From Solidesulfovibrio carbinolicus (GTDB lineage: Bacteria; Desulfobacterota; Desulfovibrionia; Desulfovibrionales; Desulfovibrionaceae): DNA of 64,000 bases. The stretch lies in the NCBI RefSeq assembly GCF_004135975.1, contig NZ_CP026538.1, positions 1,798,001 through 1,862,000 of the forward strand, read 5' to 3'. The notes beneath the pieces were generated by a model. It was not told the DNA's origin. It did no database searches and worked only from the letters and a program-made list of their open reading frames with translations. Below, in pieces: positions 34,607 through 43,054 of this stretch. Position 1 is the first letter of the stretch; every line of letters begins with the position of its first letter. Both the position numbers and the translations under genes were made by a program.

Positions 34607-35631
34607 AGACGGCGCTTTTGGCCCTTATGTGCCTGCTGGCCCTGGCCGGGCCGGGGCAGGCCGTCAAACCGCCGACGGTCCCGCCCAAGGCCGTGTCGGC
34701 GGCCCAGGACGCGGCCAAGGCCCGGCTGGCCGAGGCCCGGGCCAAGGTGGCGGCCCAGTCGGCCGAGGCCGCCCGGCTTGGCCGGGAGCTGGCCGCCCTG
34801 GAGGCCGCCCGGGACGCCGAGGCCAGACGCCTTGCCGCTCTGACGGCGGCCTTGTGGCCGGTTCGGGCCGAGAGCCTGGCCGGGGCGGCCCAGGCCGAGG
34901 ATTGGGCCGAGGCTGACCGCCGGTTCGTCTGGACGCGGTCGCTTATCGAGGCGGCCGGCGCGTCGCGGCTGGCCTTTGAGGCCGCCGCAGCCAAGGCCAA
35001 GGCCGGGCGGTTGGCCCGGGACGACGCGGCCTTGCGGTTGCTGGCCGGGCGCAAGGAGGCCGACGTGGCCTTTGCCGCCGCCGTGGCCGGCCGGCTGCGC
35101 GAGCTGGAAGCGGCTTCCAGCCCGCCGGGGCGCGGCGACGAGGCCGCCCTGGCCGAGGCCCTGGACGCGGCCGCCGCGCCGGATGACGGGGCGGCTGGCG
35201 AGGCATCGACGGGCGAGGAGGGCGCGGCCGGGCCGGCGGTCTTCACGCCGCCGCCCGGCGGGCTGGCCTGGCCGAGCCAGGGGCGGGTGGCCTTGCCCTT
35301 TGCCCCGTCCGGCCGCGACGCCCGGCAGGGGCTGGTGCTGGCCGTGCCCGAAGGATCGCCCGTTGTGGCCGCCGCCGACGGGCGGGTGGTTTTCACCGGC
35401 ACGTTGCGCGGCCTGGGCCGGGTGCTTATCCTGGCCCATGACGACCGTTGCCACACGGTCTATGCCTGCCTGTCGGAAACGAGCCTCGCCGTGGGCGAGG
35501 TCGTGCCCCGCCAGGGGACACTCGGCCGCAGCGGCTATTGCAACCAGACGCGCGCCCCCGGCGTCTATTTCGAATTGCGTTTTCGGGAAAAAGCCCTTAA
35601 TCCGGCGGAGTGGCTCGCCGTCAGGCGCTAG
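34603..35631 (+). CDS. EnvC-like murein hydrolase activator (coiled coil plus degenerate M23 domain)
   Basis: A 342-residue exported protein with a signal (MKTALLALMCLLALAGPGQA), a long alanine/arginine coiled coil (about 25-205), an acidic linker, and a C-terminal LytM/M23 domain (about 228-340). The zinc ligands are missing: the usual GxHxGxD is ARQGLVLA and the final HxH is VYFELRF. Like EnvC or NlpD it is therefore probably a non-catalytic activator of periplasmic amidases, perhaps the one at 18809. The ATG overlaps the glycosylase stop. ctpA follows 81 bp downstream. Confidence 0.82.
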   Translation: MKTALLALMCLLALAGPGQAVKPPTVPPKAVSAAQDAAKARLAEARAKVAAQSAEAARLGRELAALEAARDAEARRLAALTAALWPVRAESLAGAAQAEDWAEADRRFVWTRSLIEAAGASRLAFEAAAAKAKAGRLARDDAALRLLAGRKEADVAFAAAVAGRLRELEAASSPPGRGDEAALAEALDAAAAPDDGAAGEASTGEEGAAGPAVFTPPPGGLAWPSQGRVALPFAPSGRDARQGLVLAVPEGSPVVAAADGRVVFTGTLRGLGRVLILAHDDRCHTVYACLSETSLAVGEVVPRQGTLGRSGYCNQTRAPGVYFELRFREKALNPAEWLAVRR

Positions 35632-35712
35632 GCTCGGCTGCCGGCCGGTTTCGCGGGGATAGGCGTTTTCACCCGAGGCCGGCGTTTCGGTCCGCATTTC
35701 CTGGAGGATGGT

Positions 35713-36999
35713 ATGCGTCTTTTGACCAAAGTGTCCTGTTCCCTGGCCGTTAGCCTGGCGTTATGCTCCGTCGCGTTTGCCGCCAAACCCGAGGAAGACC
35801 GGTTCGCGCCACTCAAGCGCTTCAGCCAGGTCATGGATCTGGTGGAAAACCACTACGTCAAGCCGGTCACCCGCAACGAACTCATCGACGGGGCCATCGT
35901 CGGGATGCTGCAGCAGCTCGATCCCCATTCGAGCTTCTTGTCCAAAGACGAGTTCAAGGAGATGCAGGTCAGCACCTCTGGCGAATTCGGCGGCATCGGC
36001 ATTGAAATCAGCATGGAAAACGGCCGCCTGACCGTCATCTCCCCCATCGACGACACCCCGGCCGACAAGGCCGGCATCAAGGCCGGCGACGTCATTTTGG
36101 AAATCGAGGGCGAGTCCACCCAGGACATGACCCTGGTCGATGCCGTGCAAAAAATTCGCGGCCCCAAGGGCAAGGCCGTGTCCCTGACCCTTATCCACAA
36201 GGACCAGCAAAAGCCCTTCAAGGTGAAAGTGGTGCGGGACACCATCCCCATCATCAGCGTCAAAAGCAACGAAGTGGAGCCGGGCTATCTCTACATCCGC
36301 CTGACCCGCTTCAACGAGAACACCACCGCCGAGCTCAAGCAGGCCCTGGCCGACTACCAGGCTAAAAGCGGCAAGCCGCTCAAGGGCGTCATCCTCGACC
36401 TGCGCAACAACCCCGGCGGACTTCTGGAACAGGCCGTCAACGTCTCCGACGTGTTTTTGCCCTCGGGCCAGATCGTCTCCATCAAGGGCAAGAACCAGGA
36501 GCAGGAAAAGATCTTTTCCGCCAAGGGCGACGGCGCCGACGTGGCCGTTCCCCTGGTGGTGCTCATCAATTCCGGCTCGGCCTCGGCCTCGGAGATCGTG
36601 GCCGGTGCCCTCAAGGACCACAAACGCGCCTTGCTTGTCGGTGAAAAAACCTTTGGCAAGGGTTCTGTGCAGACCGTCATCCCGCTGTCCGACGGTTCGG
36701 GCATCAAGCTTACCACCGCGCTGTACTACACGCCAAGCGGCCGCTCCATCCAGGCCGAAGGCATCGAGCCCGACTTCATGGTCCCGCTCCAGGATACCGA
36801 GTCCGACCGTGACAAGCTCTCGGTCAACCACCAGTTCCGTGAGCGCGACCTGTCCCGGCATCTGGAAAACAAGAAAAAGAAACCCGAGGCGACGGACGAT
36901 CCCAAGCAGAAGATGCTCGATCAGCTCGCCCGGGACAACCAGCTCAAGCTGGCCCTGGAACTGGTGAAGTATTTCCCCATCAAAACCTACGCCCCCTAA
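35713..36999 (+). CDS. ctpA: Carboxy-terminal processing protease (S41, CtpA/Prc family)
   Basis: A 428-residue periplasmic serine protease. Signal peptide about 1-23, PDZ domain about 90-170 (FGGIGIEISMENGRL, AGIKAGDVILEIEGE), then the S41 core with the nucleophile in NSGSASASEIVAGALKD and the general-base Lys in EKTFGKGSVQTVIPL. It clips C-termini of envelope proteins and often controls peptidoglycan hydrolases. It follows an EnvC-like gene, the same order seen in many proteobacteria, which supports a joint role in cell-wall remodelling. Confidence 0.95.
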   Translation: MRLLTKVSCSLAVSLALCSVAFAAKPEEDRFAPLKRFSQVMDLVENHYVKPVTRNELIDGAIVGMLQQLDPHSSFLSKDEFKEMQVSTSGEFGGIGIEISMENGRLTVISPIDDTPADKAGIKAGDVILEIEGESTQDMTLVDAVQKIRGPKGKAVSLTLIHKDQQKPFKVKVVRDTIPIISVKSNEVEPGYLYIRLTRFNENTTAELKQALADYQAKSGKPLKGVILDLRNNPGGLLEQAVNVSDVFLPSGQIVSIKGKNQEQEKIFSAKGDGADVAVPLVVLINSGSASASEIVAGALKDHKRALLVGEKTFGKGSVQTVIPLSDGSGIKLTTALYYTPSGRSIQAEGIEPDFMVPLQDTESDRDKLSVNHQFRERDLSRHLENKKKKPEATDDPKQKMLDQLARDNQLKLALELVKYFPIKTYAP

Positions 37000-37069
37000 G
37001 AAGCGCCAGGCCAAAAAGGGAGCCGCCAAGCCCGCCAAAGGGCAAGGCAAGGCTCCCCGGCGCTCCGGA

Positions 37070-37102
37070 GCCGGAGAGAACAACCGTGTGGTTCTCTCCG
37101 GC
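37070..37102 (+). promoter_or_regulatory. RNA hairpin with the deacetylase ribosome site in the stem and its GTG start in the loop
   Basis: A perfect 12-bp stem GCCGGAGAGAAC (37070-37081) / GTTCTCTCCGGC (37091-37102) encloses a 9-nt loop AACCGTGTG. GGAGAG (37073-37078), the likely ribosome site, is paired, and the GTG (37088-37090) is in the loop. A T5 run follows only 8 bases later (37111-37115). It could repress translation of the downstream gene or partly terminate ctpA transcription. Confidence 0.6.
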
Positions 37103-38299
37103 AAACCTGTTTTTACGGCCGTGGCCGCCCTGGCCCTGGTCGCTACGCTTGCCGTGCTCGCGGCGCTCCTGTTCGGCCCGTTCCCGACGCCCCCGGGCGA
37201 ACGTCAGGCGGCCAAGCCGCAAAAGCCGGCCGTAAACCAACAGGCGGCCCGCAAAAAGCCCGAACCGCTCAAACCCACGTCCAAGGCGACGGCGGCCGTT
37301 TCCGAGGCCACAGCGCCCCCGGCCGCGACGCCCCAGGCCACGCCCCCGACCCCAACCGACGAGCAGGACGCTCTGACCCTGGCCCGGGCGCTGTCCCAGG
37401 CCCAGACCCAGGCCCGGGGCACGCCGCCGCCCGTGCATTTCGAAGAGCACCTGCCGCCCCAGGCCGTCTCGCCGGAAAACGGCAACGGCAACGGCAACGG
37501 CACTGGCAACGGCAATGGCAATGGGAACGGCAACGGGCCGCACGAAGTGCGGGGCAAGGTCGAACCGCCGGCTGGCGGGCAAGCCCAGCCGCCCGAGCCG
37601 ACGGCCCAGCCCGTGGCCCGGGACGAGGGCAAAAATCCGCGCATGGTCGTGGTCATCGACGACATCGGCGACCATCCGGTCATGGCGCAGCACCTTACGG
37701 AACTGCCGTTTCCCGTCACCCTGGCCATCCTGCCCAACCGCCCCCGGACGCGGTCCGTGGAGACCATGGCCGTGGCCCGGGGCGTGGAACTCCTCCTGCA
37801 CCAACCCATGCAGCCCGGAACCTACCCTCGAGTCAACCCCGGGCCGGGCGCGCTTTTCACCGACATGGAGCCCGAGCGCGTGAAGGACATCCTGGCCGAC
37901 AACCTGAGTCAGGTTCCCCACGTCAAGGGCATCAACAACCACATGGGCTCGGCCTTTACCAGCGACCCGGCCGGCATGGACGCCGTCATGGCCGTGCTCA
38001 AGCAAAAGGGCCTTTTTTTTCTGGATTCGGTCACTTCGGCCGTCAGCGCCGCGCCCGAGGCGGCGCGCAGGCACGGCGTGCCGTTTTACCGCCGGGCCGT
38101 GTTTCTGGACAATGTCCGCAACGTCCGCACGATCCTGGGCCAGCTCAAGACCGCCGAGCGCAACGCGCTCAAAAACGGCCGGGCCATCGCCATCGGCCAT
38201 CCCTACGGCGAAACCCTGGAAGCCCTGAAAATCTGGGCCAAGGAACGCGACAGCCGCGTTGAGGTGGTGACGCTCACCGAGCTAGGGCCTGAATTCTAG
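37088..38299 (+). CDS. Divergent polysaccharide deacetylase family protein
   Basis: A 403-residue protein with a membrane anchor at about 7-31, then a long low-complexity segment (Pro/Ala/Lys, then a run of Gly-Asn repeats at about 132-151), and the deacetylase domain (about 185-400; MVVVIDDIGDHPVMAQHL, LAILPN, ELLLHQPMQPG, GINNHMGSAFTSD, IAIGHPYGETLEAL). Such proteins act on envelope polysaccharide and are commonly encoded after ctpA. The only usable start in frame is GTG at 37088; the frame stays open 40 codons upstream into ctpA with a basic Lys-rich sequence, so the true N-terminus is uncertain. Confidence 0.85.
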   Translation: MVLSGKPVFTAVAALALVATLAVLAALLFGPFPTPPGERQAAKPQKPAVNQQAARKKPEPLKPTSKATAAVSEATAPPAATPQATPPTPTDEQDALTLARALSQAQTQARGTPPPVHFEEHLPPQAVSPENGNGNGNGTGNGNGNGNGNGPHEVRGKVEPPAGGQAQPPEPTAQPVARDEGKNPRMVVVIDDIGDHPVMAQHLTELPFPVTLAILPNRPRTRSVETMAVARGVELLLHQPMQPGTYPRVNPGPGALFTDMEPERVKDILADNLSQVPHVKGINNHMGSAFTSDPAGMDAVMAVLKQKGLFFLDSVTSAVSAAPEAARRHGVPFYRRAVFLDNVRNVRTILGQLKTAERNALKNGRAIAIGHPYGETLEALKIWAKERDSRVEVVTLTELGPEF

Positions 38300-38364
38300 C
38301 GCCACGTCCCCGAAAAGCGCCTGAGGCGTTTCGAGGGCAACAGCATACCATGCCGGTTTTTTAT

Positions 38365-38386
38365 AACAAATACGTTCGTATTGTTT
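38365..38386. promoter_or_regulatory. TetR-like palindrome upstream of the cyclase
   Basis: AACAAATACG-TT-CGTATTGTTT, arms matching at 8 of 10 positions, in an AT-rich island within the 230-bp gap before the cyclase gene. GTTTACA follows. No TetR gene is nearby. Confidence 0.35.
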
Positions 38387-38531
38387 ACAGGACCCGGTTT
38401 CTTGAGCTGTCCGGGTCGCAAGATTTTCATGGACGGCCCGGGCCGGCTGGCCGATACTGCCGCCCGGGGCCTCGTCTGCCCATGCCGTCGCCAACCGCCC
38501 GCCAAACCTCCGGCCTTCGCCGCCATAGCCC

Positions 38532-40385
38532 ATGCAATTCAAACCCGTTTTCTACACCGGCCTGACCTTGGCCGCCCTGGCCCTGGGGCTTTTCACCACC
38601 CGTTTGGAACCGGCCCGGCGCGTGGACGCCTGGTCGTCGGATCTGTGGCATGTGCTGGCCGGCAAGCGCTTCGAACCCCAGCACGTGGCCGTGGCCCTTT
38701 TGGACGACAAGGCCCTGGCCGCCGAACCTGACCGGCCGCTGGTTTTCTGGGGACCGCTGTACGCCAAGATCCTGGCGAGGCTTCGCGAGGTCGGGGCCGT
38801 GGCCGTGGGCATGGACATCCAGCCGGCGCTGAGTCCCGTCACCTGGATGGACATCATCGGGGCCGACGCCAGCCGCGATTTCGACCGCGACTTCATGCTG
38901 GAGTTGGCCAAGGGCAAGGTCGTCCTGGCCGCCAGCGTGTCCACCGAATCGGGCGAACCGTCGTTTAGCCTGCCGGCTACGGACTATCTGCTGGCCTTGC
39001 CCCGTCACGAGGCCGATCTCGGGCTGACCAACGTGCCCCTGGACCGTGACGGCGTGGTGCGCCGATTCGCCCCGGCCTTGTACAGCGAGGGCGAGCCACG
39101 CCTGTCCTTTGCCGCCGCCTTGGCCAAAAAAGGCGCACCAGGTATTTCTGGCGCGCCGGGGCTGGCCGGCCTGGATGACCGGGCCGCCTTGCAGCCGCGC
39201 CCTATCGCCTATGCCGGCCCGCCCGGGACTTTTGCCCATGTGAGCTTCGCCCGGCTGCTGGCCCCGGACGCCTTGAGCGACCCCATGGTTCAGGCCCTGG
39301 CCGGCAAGCTCGTCATTCTGGGCATCGACATCCACGGCGCCCACGACCGACTGGCCTCGCCGTACTCCCTGCCGCTGTTCGGCGCGCCCAAGGAGTTCAT
39401 GCCCGGCCCCGAGATCCATGCCAACATCATCGAGGCCATGCTGACCGGGCGCTCGCTGACGAACATCGGCCTCGGCGCCGCGGCCGGGGCCTGGTTGCCG
39501 TTTCTGGCCCTGTGCTCCCTGGCCTGTTCGCGGCTTGGGCCGGGGCGTTCGGCCCTGGCCGCCCTTGGACTGGGGCTTGGGGCTTTCGGCCTGGGCTATG
39601 GTCTGTTTCTGGCAGGGCGGCTTCTGCCCCTGGCCGGCCTTGACGTCGGACTGGTGGCCGTCTGGGCCGGGGCCAACGCCGTGCGCCTCACACGCGGCGA
39701 GCGGGAAAAAGCCCACATCCGCCACGCCTTTGGCAAGTACGTGTCCGACGCGGCCATTACCGCCATCCTGGCCAGCGGCAAACCGCCCGCGCCAGGCGGG
39801 TCCCTGGCCACGGTCACCGTCCTTTTCTCTGATATCCGCGATTTCACGACATTAAGTGAAAAGCTCACGGCCGAGGAAGTGGTGGAGCTCTTGAATGTCT
39901 ACTTCAGCCGGGTCTGCGACATCATTTTGGCCCATGGCGGTATGATCGACAAATTCGTCGGCGACGCGGTCATGGCCGTTTTTGGCGCGCCTCTGGCCGA
40001 TCCGAAACATGCGCGCCAAGCCCTTGCCACGGCACTCGGCATGATTACTGCTTCCCATGACTTTGAGACCTGGATGCGCGAGCGTTTTCCCAAGCTCGGT
40101 GACTGGCGTTTTCGCATCGGCGTGGGGCTGCACAGCGGCCCGGCCGTTGTCGGCAACATCGGCTCCCGCCAGCGGCTCGATTTCACGGCCATCGGCGACA
40201 CGGTCAACACCGCCTCGCGCTTGGAAGGCGTGACCAAGGACATGGGCTGCCCCATCGTGGCCAGCCGCATGACCGTGGAAATGGCCGGGCCGGGCGTCGC
40301 CACCGGCCGCGAGGAAATGGCCCGGGTCAAGGGCAAGAGCGAACCCGTGCCGGTCCTGGAAATCCTGGGACTGGCCGATACATAG
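38532..40385 (+). CDS. CHASE2-domain class III adenylate cyclase
   Basis: A 617-residue membrane receptor cyclase. One helix at about 6-24, a periplasmic CHASE2 sensor (about 30-320), three further helices (about 325-390), then the cyclase domain (about 425-600). Metal ligand Asp434 (LFSDIRDF) and the second Asp478 (FVGDAVMAVFG) are present, and ATP-type specificity residues Lys474 and Asp550 (DFTAIGDTVNTASRLEG) suggest cAMP rather than cGMP. It should convert an extracytoplasmic signal into cAMP. It is followed by a FecR-like exported protein 15 bp later. Confidence 0.93.
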   Translation: MQFKPVFYTGLTLAALALGLFTTRLEPARRVDAWSSDLWHVLAGKRFEPQHVAVALLDDKALAAEPDRPLVFWGPLYAKILARLREVGAVAVGMDIQPALSPVTWMDIIGADASRDFDRDFMLELAKGKVVLAASVSTESGEPSFSLPATDYLLALPRHEADLGLTNVPLDRDGVVRRFAPALYSEGEPRLSFAAALAKKGAPGISGAPGLAGLDDRAALQPRPIAYAGPPGTFAHVSFARLLAPDALSDPMVQALAGKLVILGIDIHGAHDRLASPYSLPLFGAPKEFMPGPEIHANIIEAMLTGRSLTNIGLGAAAGAWLPFLALCSLACSRLGPGRSALAALGLGLGAFGLGYGLFLAGRLLPLAGLDVGLVAVWAGANAVRLTRGEREKAHIRHAFGKYVSDAAITAILASGKPPAPGGSLATVTVLFSDIRDFTTLSEKLTAEEVVELLNVYFSRVCDIILAHGGMIDKFVGDAVMAVFGAPLADPKHARQALATALGMITASHDFETWMRERFPKLGDWRFRIGVGLHSGPAVVGNIGSRQRLDFTAIGDTVNTASRLEGVTKDMGCPIVASRMTVEMAGPGVATGREEMARVKGKSEPVPVLEILGLADT

Positions 40386-40400
40386 AGAAAAGGAGCTTCC

Positions 40401-41060
40401 ATGCGTCGCGCCGTCGCGTTTTTCGTGTTTGTGATTCTGGCCGTGGGCCTGTCCGGTGTTTACGCCCTGGCCGACGCGCCGCGTCTGGTCTGTCTGGTGG
40501 CGGCCGTGTCCGGCCAGGCCAGCCTGTCGCCGGCTGACGGCCCGAAAAAGCCCCTGGAACTCTTTACCCGCCTGCGCGAGGGCGAACGCCTGGAGCTGGC
40601 CCGGGGAGCCGAGGTGCAGCTGGCCTTTTTGCAGCTTGGCCAGCGCGAGACCTGGACCGGGCCGGCCACGGTGCTCATCGCCGCCGCCGGCGGCCAAAGC
40701 CCCAACGCGTCCACGCCGCCGGTGGTGGACAAGCTGCCGGGCAAGCCCAAACCGGCCACGGGCGAAGCCTCGTCCATCCTCAGCCAGGCCGGCGAGCAGG
40801 CCACGGCCCAGGTCAAGACCCGGGAGGTCGCTCTGCCCGAGGACAGGCCCCTTTCCGAGGAGGAGCGGGCGCAACTGGCCGATGTCGAAGGGCAGGTGGC
40901 CGAGATGCGAAAGACTGCCGCGCCCGGCGACGTGACCCCGGACATTGCGTTGCTGGAAGAACTCACCCGCCTGGGCCAGCGCCGCAAAGCCCTGGAGGAA
41001 GTGCGCCGGTTGCGCGAGGCTTACCCGGACAACGCCGCCCTGGCCGCTTTCGAGGAATAA
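40401..41060 (+). CDS. FecR-like exported protein
   Basis: A 219-residue protein with an N-terminal signal/anchor (about 5-24), a beta-rich region (about 27-95; LVAAVSGQASLSP, LREGERLELARGAEVQLAFL) resembling the FecR periplasmic domain, and a helical charged C-terminus. CHASE2 cyclases are often paired with FecR-like proteins, which may present the signal to CHASE2. AAAGGAG precedes the ATG. Confidence 0.72.
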   Translation: MRRAVAFFVFVILAVGLSGVYALADAPRLVCLVAAVSGQASLSPADGPKKPLELFTRLREGERLELARGAEVQLAFLQLGQRETWTGPATVLIAAAGGQSPNASTPPVVDKLPGKPKPATGEASSILSQAGEQATAQVKTREVALPEDRPLSEEERAQLADVEGQVAEMRKTAAPGDVTPDIALLEELTRLGQRRKALEEVRRLREAYPDNAALAAFEE

Positions 41061-41165
41061 CCGCCAGGCGGCAGCGGCGCGGCCGGGGCGGCGTTGCCCC
41101 TCCGCCGGTCGTCGCCTGGTTTTCTGAGTCATGGAGCGGCCGAAGCCGCCCCATGCAACGCCAAC

Positions 41166-41208
41166 GGCCGGCCCGGGAACCTCCGACAGGTTCCCGGGCC
41201 GGCCGCGT
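41166..41208 (+). terminator. Strong terminator after the cyclase/FecR-like operon
   Basis: A 17-bp perfect stem GGCCGGCCCGGGAACCT / AGGTTCCCGGGCCGGCC with a 5-nt loop, followed by GCGTTTT on the plus strand. Molbindin converges on it from the other side. Confidence 0.8.
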
Positions 41209-41240
41209 TTTGGCGGACAGGCGCTGTCTGTCTCGACCGA

Positions 41241-41450
41241 TTATTCCTTGACCGGCACCACGTGGATGGCCTTGACCACCAGCAGCACCGTATCGCCCGG
41301 GGTCAGGGAGAGGTCTTCCACGGATTCGGTGGTCAGCACCGACGCCATGGCGTGGGGGACCTCCACGCTGAAGTTGACCTGGGTCATGACGTCGCCCTTT
41401 TTCACGGAAGTCACCTTGGCCGGAATCTGGTTCCTGGCTCCGTAGCGCAT
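41241..41450 (-). CDS. mop: Molbindin (Mop/TOBE-domain molybdate-binding protein)
   Basis: A 69-residue single Mop domain (NQIPAKVTSVKKGDVMTQVNFSVE, then GDTVLLVVKAIHVV). Molbindins bind molybdate or tungstate in a multimer and buffer the cytoplasmic pool. It may compensate for the missing TOBE domain of ModC at 8164. It is monocistronic, with an AT-rich leader upstream and no clear operator. Confidence 0.9.
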   Translation of the reverse strand: MRYGARNQIPAKVTSVKKGDVMTQVNFSVEVPHAMASVLTTESVEDLSLTPGDTVLLVVKAIHVVPVKE

Positions 41451-41752
41451 GGTCGTCTCCTGGGTGTTAGAGATTTGTGGGCGGAAAAGGTTGTGCTGCG
41501 TAGATGACGTTTTTATGATATTTCGTGATGTGGCTTATATGTTATTGTTATCTTGTGCTGTAATTTCTGAAGGTATTTAGTGTAATAAAGCTATGACATA
41601 GGATAGAATTGCTTTTGAGACGGCATGGTCTTGTCTCGAAAATCGACGCTTGTGTCGCGTTATGTTGATCAGGGCGCTTGCGTTATTCTGTTTTGTAAAA
41701 AGTATGGTCGGTTTTCTGTAAAATGCCCTCCGTGTATTTCGAGGGAGCGACA
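41451..41752. other. AT-rich gap of 302 bp without a gene
   Basis: Much lower GC than the surroundings. A 61-codon frame here lacks a ribosome site and resembles no family. It probably contains the mop promoter and the 3' end of the diguanylate cyclase transcript. Confidence 0.5.
41721..41745 (-). terminator. Weak hairpin after the diguanylate cyclase
   Basis: On the minus strand CCCTC / GAGGG around ten bases, followed by CATTTT; 8 bp past the stop codon. Confidence 0.35.
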
Positions 41753-42955
41753 CTAGACGCAAACCCTGTCGCGGCCCTGGGCTTTGGCTTTGTAGAGAGC
41801 GGCGTCGGCTTGTTGCAGCAGGATGTCGGCGGACCTTATGGCCTTCGTCATGCTCGCTATTCCAAATGATGACGTTATCCGAAATTGTTCCGCAAGATTG
41901 GGGCCATCGAAGAGCAGATCGGCGATATCCCGGCGCAGTCGTTCGGCAATGTCAACGGCTTGGTTGGCGTCGGTGTCGGGCAGAATGACGAGAAATTCCT
42001 CGCCGCCGAAGCGGAACAACTCGTCGTTGTGCCGCAGGCTCGACTTCACCTGGCTCCCCGCCTGGGCAAGGACACGATCGCCGATGACGTGCCCGTAGGT
42101 GTCGTTGATGGTCTTGAAGTGGTCCAGGTCGAACAGGATCAGGGAAAAGGGTTCGTCGGAACTGTTGTGCCGGGAGACATGGTGATGCAGTCGCGACTGC
42201 ATATGGCTTCTGTTGTATGCTCCAGTGAGAACGTCGATCTTCGAACGCTCGATGATTTCCTTGTTGGCCTGGGAAAGCCTGGACTGAGTATCCATGAAAT
42301 CGAGGAGGGGAAAGCAGAGGATGAGCGCGTCCAGGCAGAGCATGTTGCCAAAAAGCACGATGGCGGTCAGGTTGGGGCCGATGGCGTCGATGGGCGAGGC
42401 CGGAGAAAGCCAGCCGGCGCACAGGATGGCGGCCCGGATAAAGAGCGTTGTCGCCAGCAGGAGGCAGAAGCCGTACATGGACCAGACTACGGCGTTGGTT
42501 GGTCGGGTTTTTCGGATGATTTGCAGCGCGGTATACAGATACAGCGCGCCGTTTATGGCCGAGGTGTAAATCCCTGGCAAGTGCTTGTCATGCGTGGTCA
42601 TGACTAAAAAAACAAAAGTAAACGCGAAAATTGAGGAAACTGTCAGGCCAAAGCGCAGTGTTGGTTGATGGCGGGCCAATGCAAATATAGACAGGGTAAT
42701 GAATATGGGCAGTGAAAGGATGCACAGGTTGGCTATAGGCAGCGAGGCGATGTTGATGCCGGTCATGAATCGCAGCAGGAACAAGGCCCAGCCTAGGGAA
42801 AACGCAAAACAGCCGTAAGATAGGATTAAAAGATAGTTTTGACGTCTGATCTTGTGTAGAACCAGCAGAAAAAGACCTTTGATGAAAAAACTTGCGACGG
42901 CCATATTGATGACGGTCTTTGACTGGAAAAAAAGCAATATTGCGCTAATATCCAT
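41753..42955 (-). CDS. Membrane-bound diguanylate cyclase (GGDEF)
   Basis: A 400-residue protein. About seven hydrophobic helices occupy residues 5-220. A GGDEF domain follows (about 240-395) with the active site GGEEF at 317-321 and an inhibitory I-site RHND at 308-311, so c-di-GMP synthesis should be feedback-controlled. The metal-binding FDLDHFK is present. The ATG at 42955 is chosen over an upstream TTG at 43018, as neither has a strong site but the ATG is closer to the first helix. Codons are less GC-biased than neighbours. A PilZ effector is at 11143. Confidence 0.9.
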   Translation of the reverse strand: MDISAILLFFQSKTVINMAVASFFIKGLFLLVLHKIRRQNYLLILSYGCFAFSLGWALFLLRFMTGINIASLPIANLCILSLPIFITLSIFALARHQPTLRFGLTVSSIFAFTFVFLVMTTHDKHLPGIYTSAINGALYLYTALQIIRKTRPTNAVVWSMYGFCLLLATTLFIRAAILCAGWLSPASPIDAIGPNLTAIVLFGNMLCLDALILCFPLLDFMDTQSRLSQANKEIIERSKIDVLTGAYNRSHMQSRLHHHVSRHNSSDEPFSLILFDLDHFKTINDTYGHVIGDRVLAQAGSQVKSSLRHNDELFRFGGEEFLVILPDTDANQAVDIAERLRRDIADLLFDGPNLAEQFRITSSFGIASMTKAIRSADILLQQADAALYKAKAQGRDRVCV

Positions 42956-43054
42956 AATGCCGCCCGGTTTTGCCGACGCCCGCTTACTCAGTACGTGGCG
43001 TAGGTTCAGATAATACAAGTCTTGGAAACGGATGTTTGGCCTGCAGAGGCTGCT

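Noticed and set aside
41577-41762. 61-codon leftward frame in the AT-rich gap
   Set aside because: No ribosome site, overlaps the end of the diguanylate cyclase, and has no family-like sequence.
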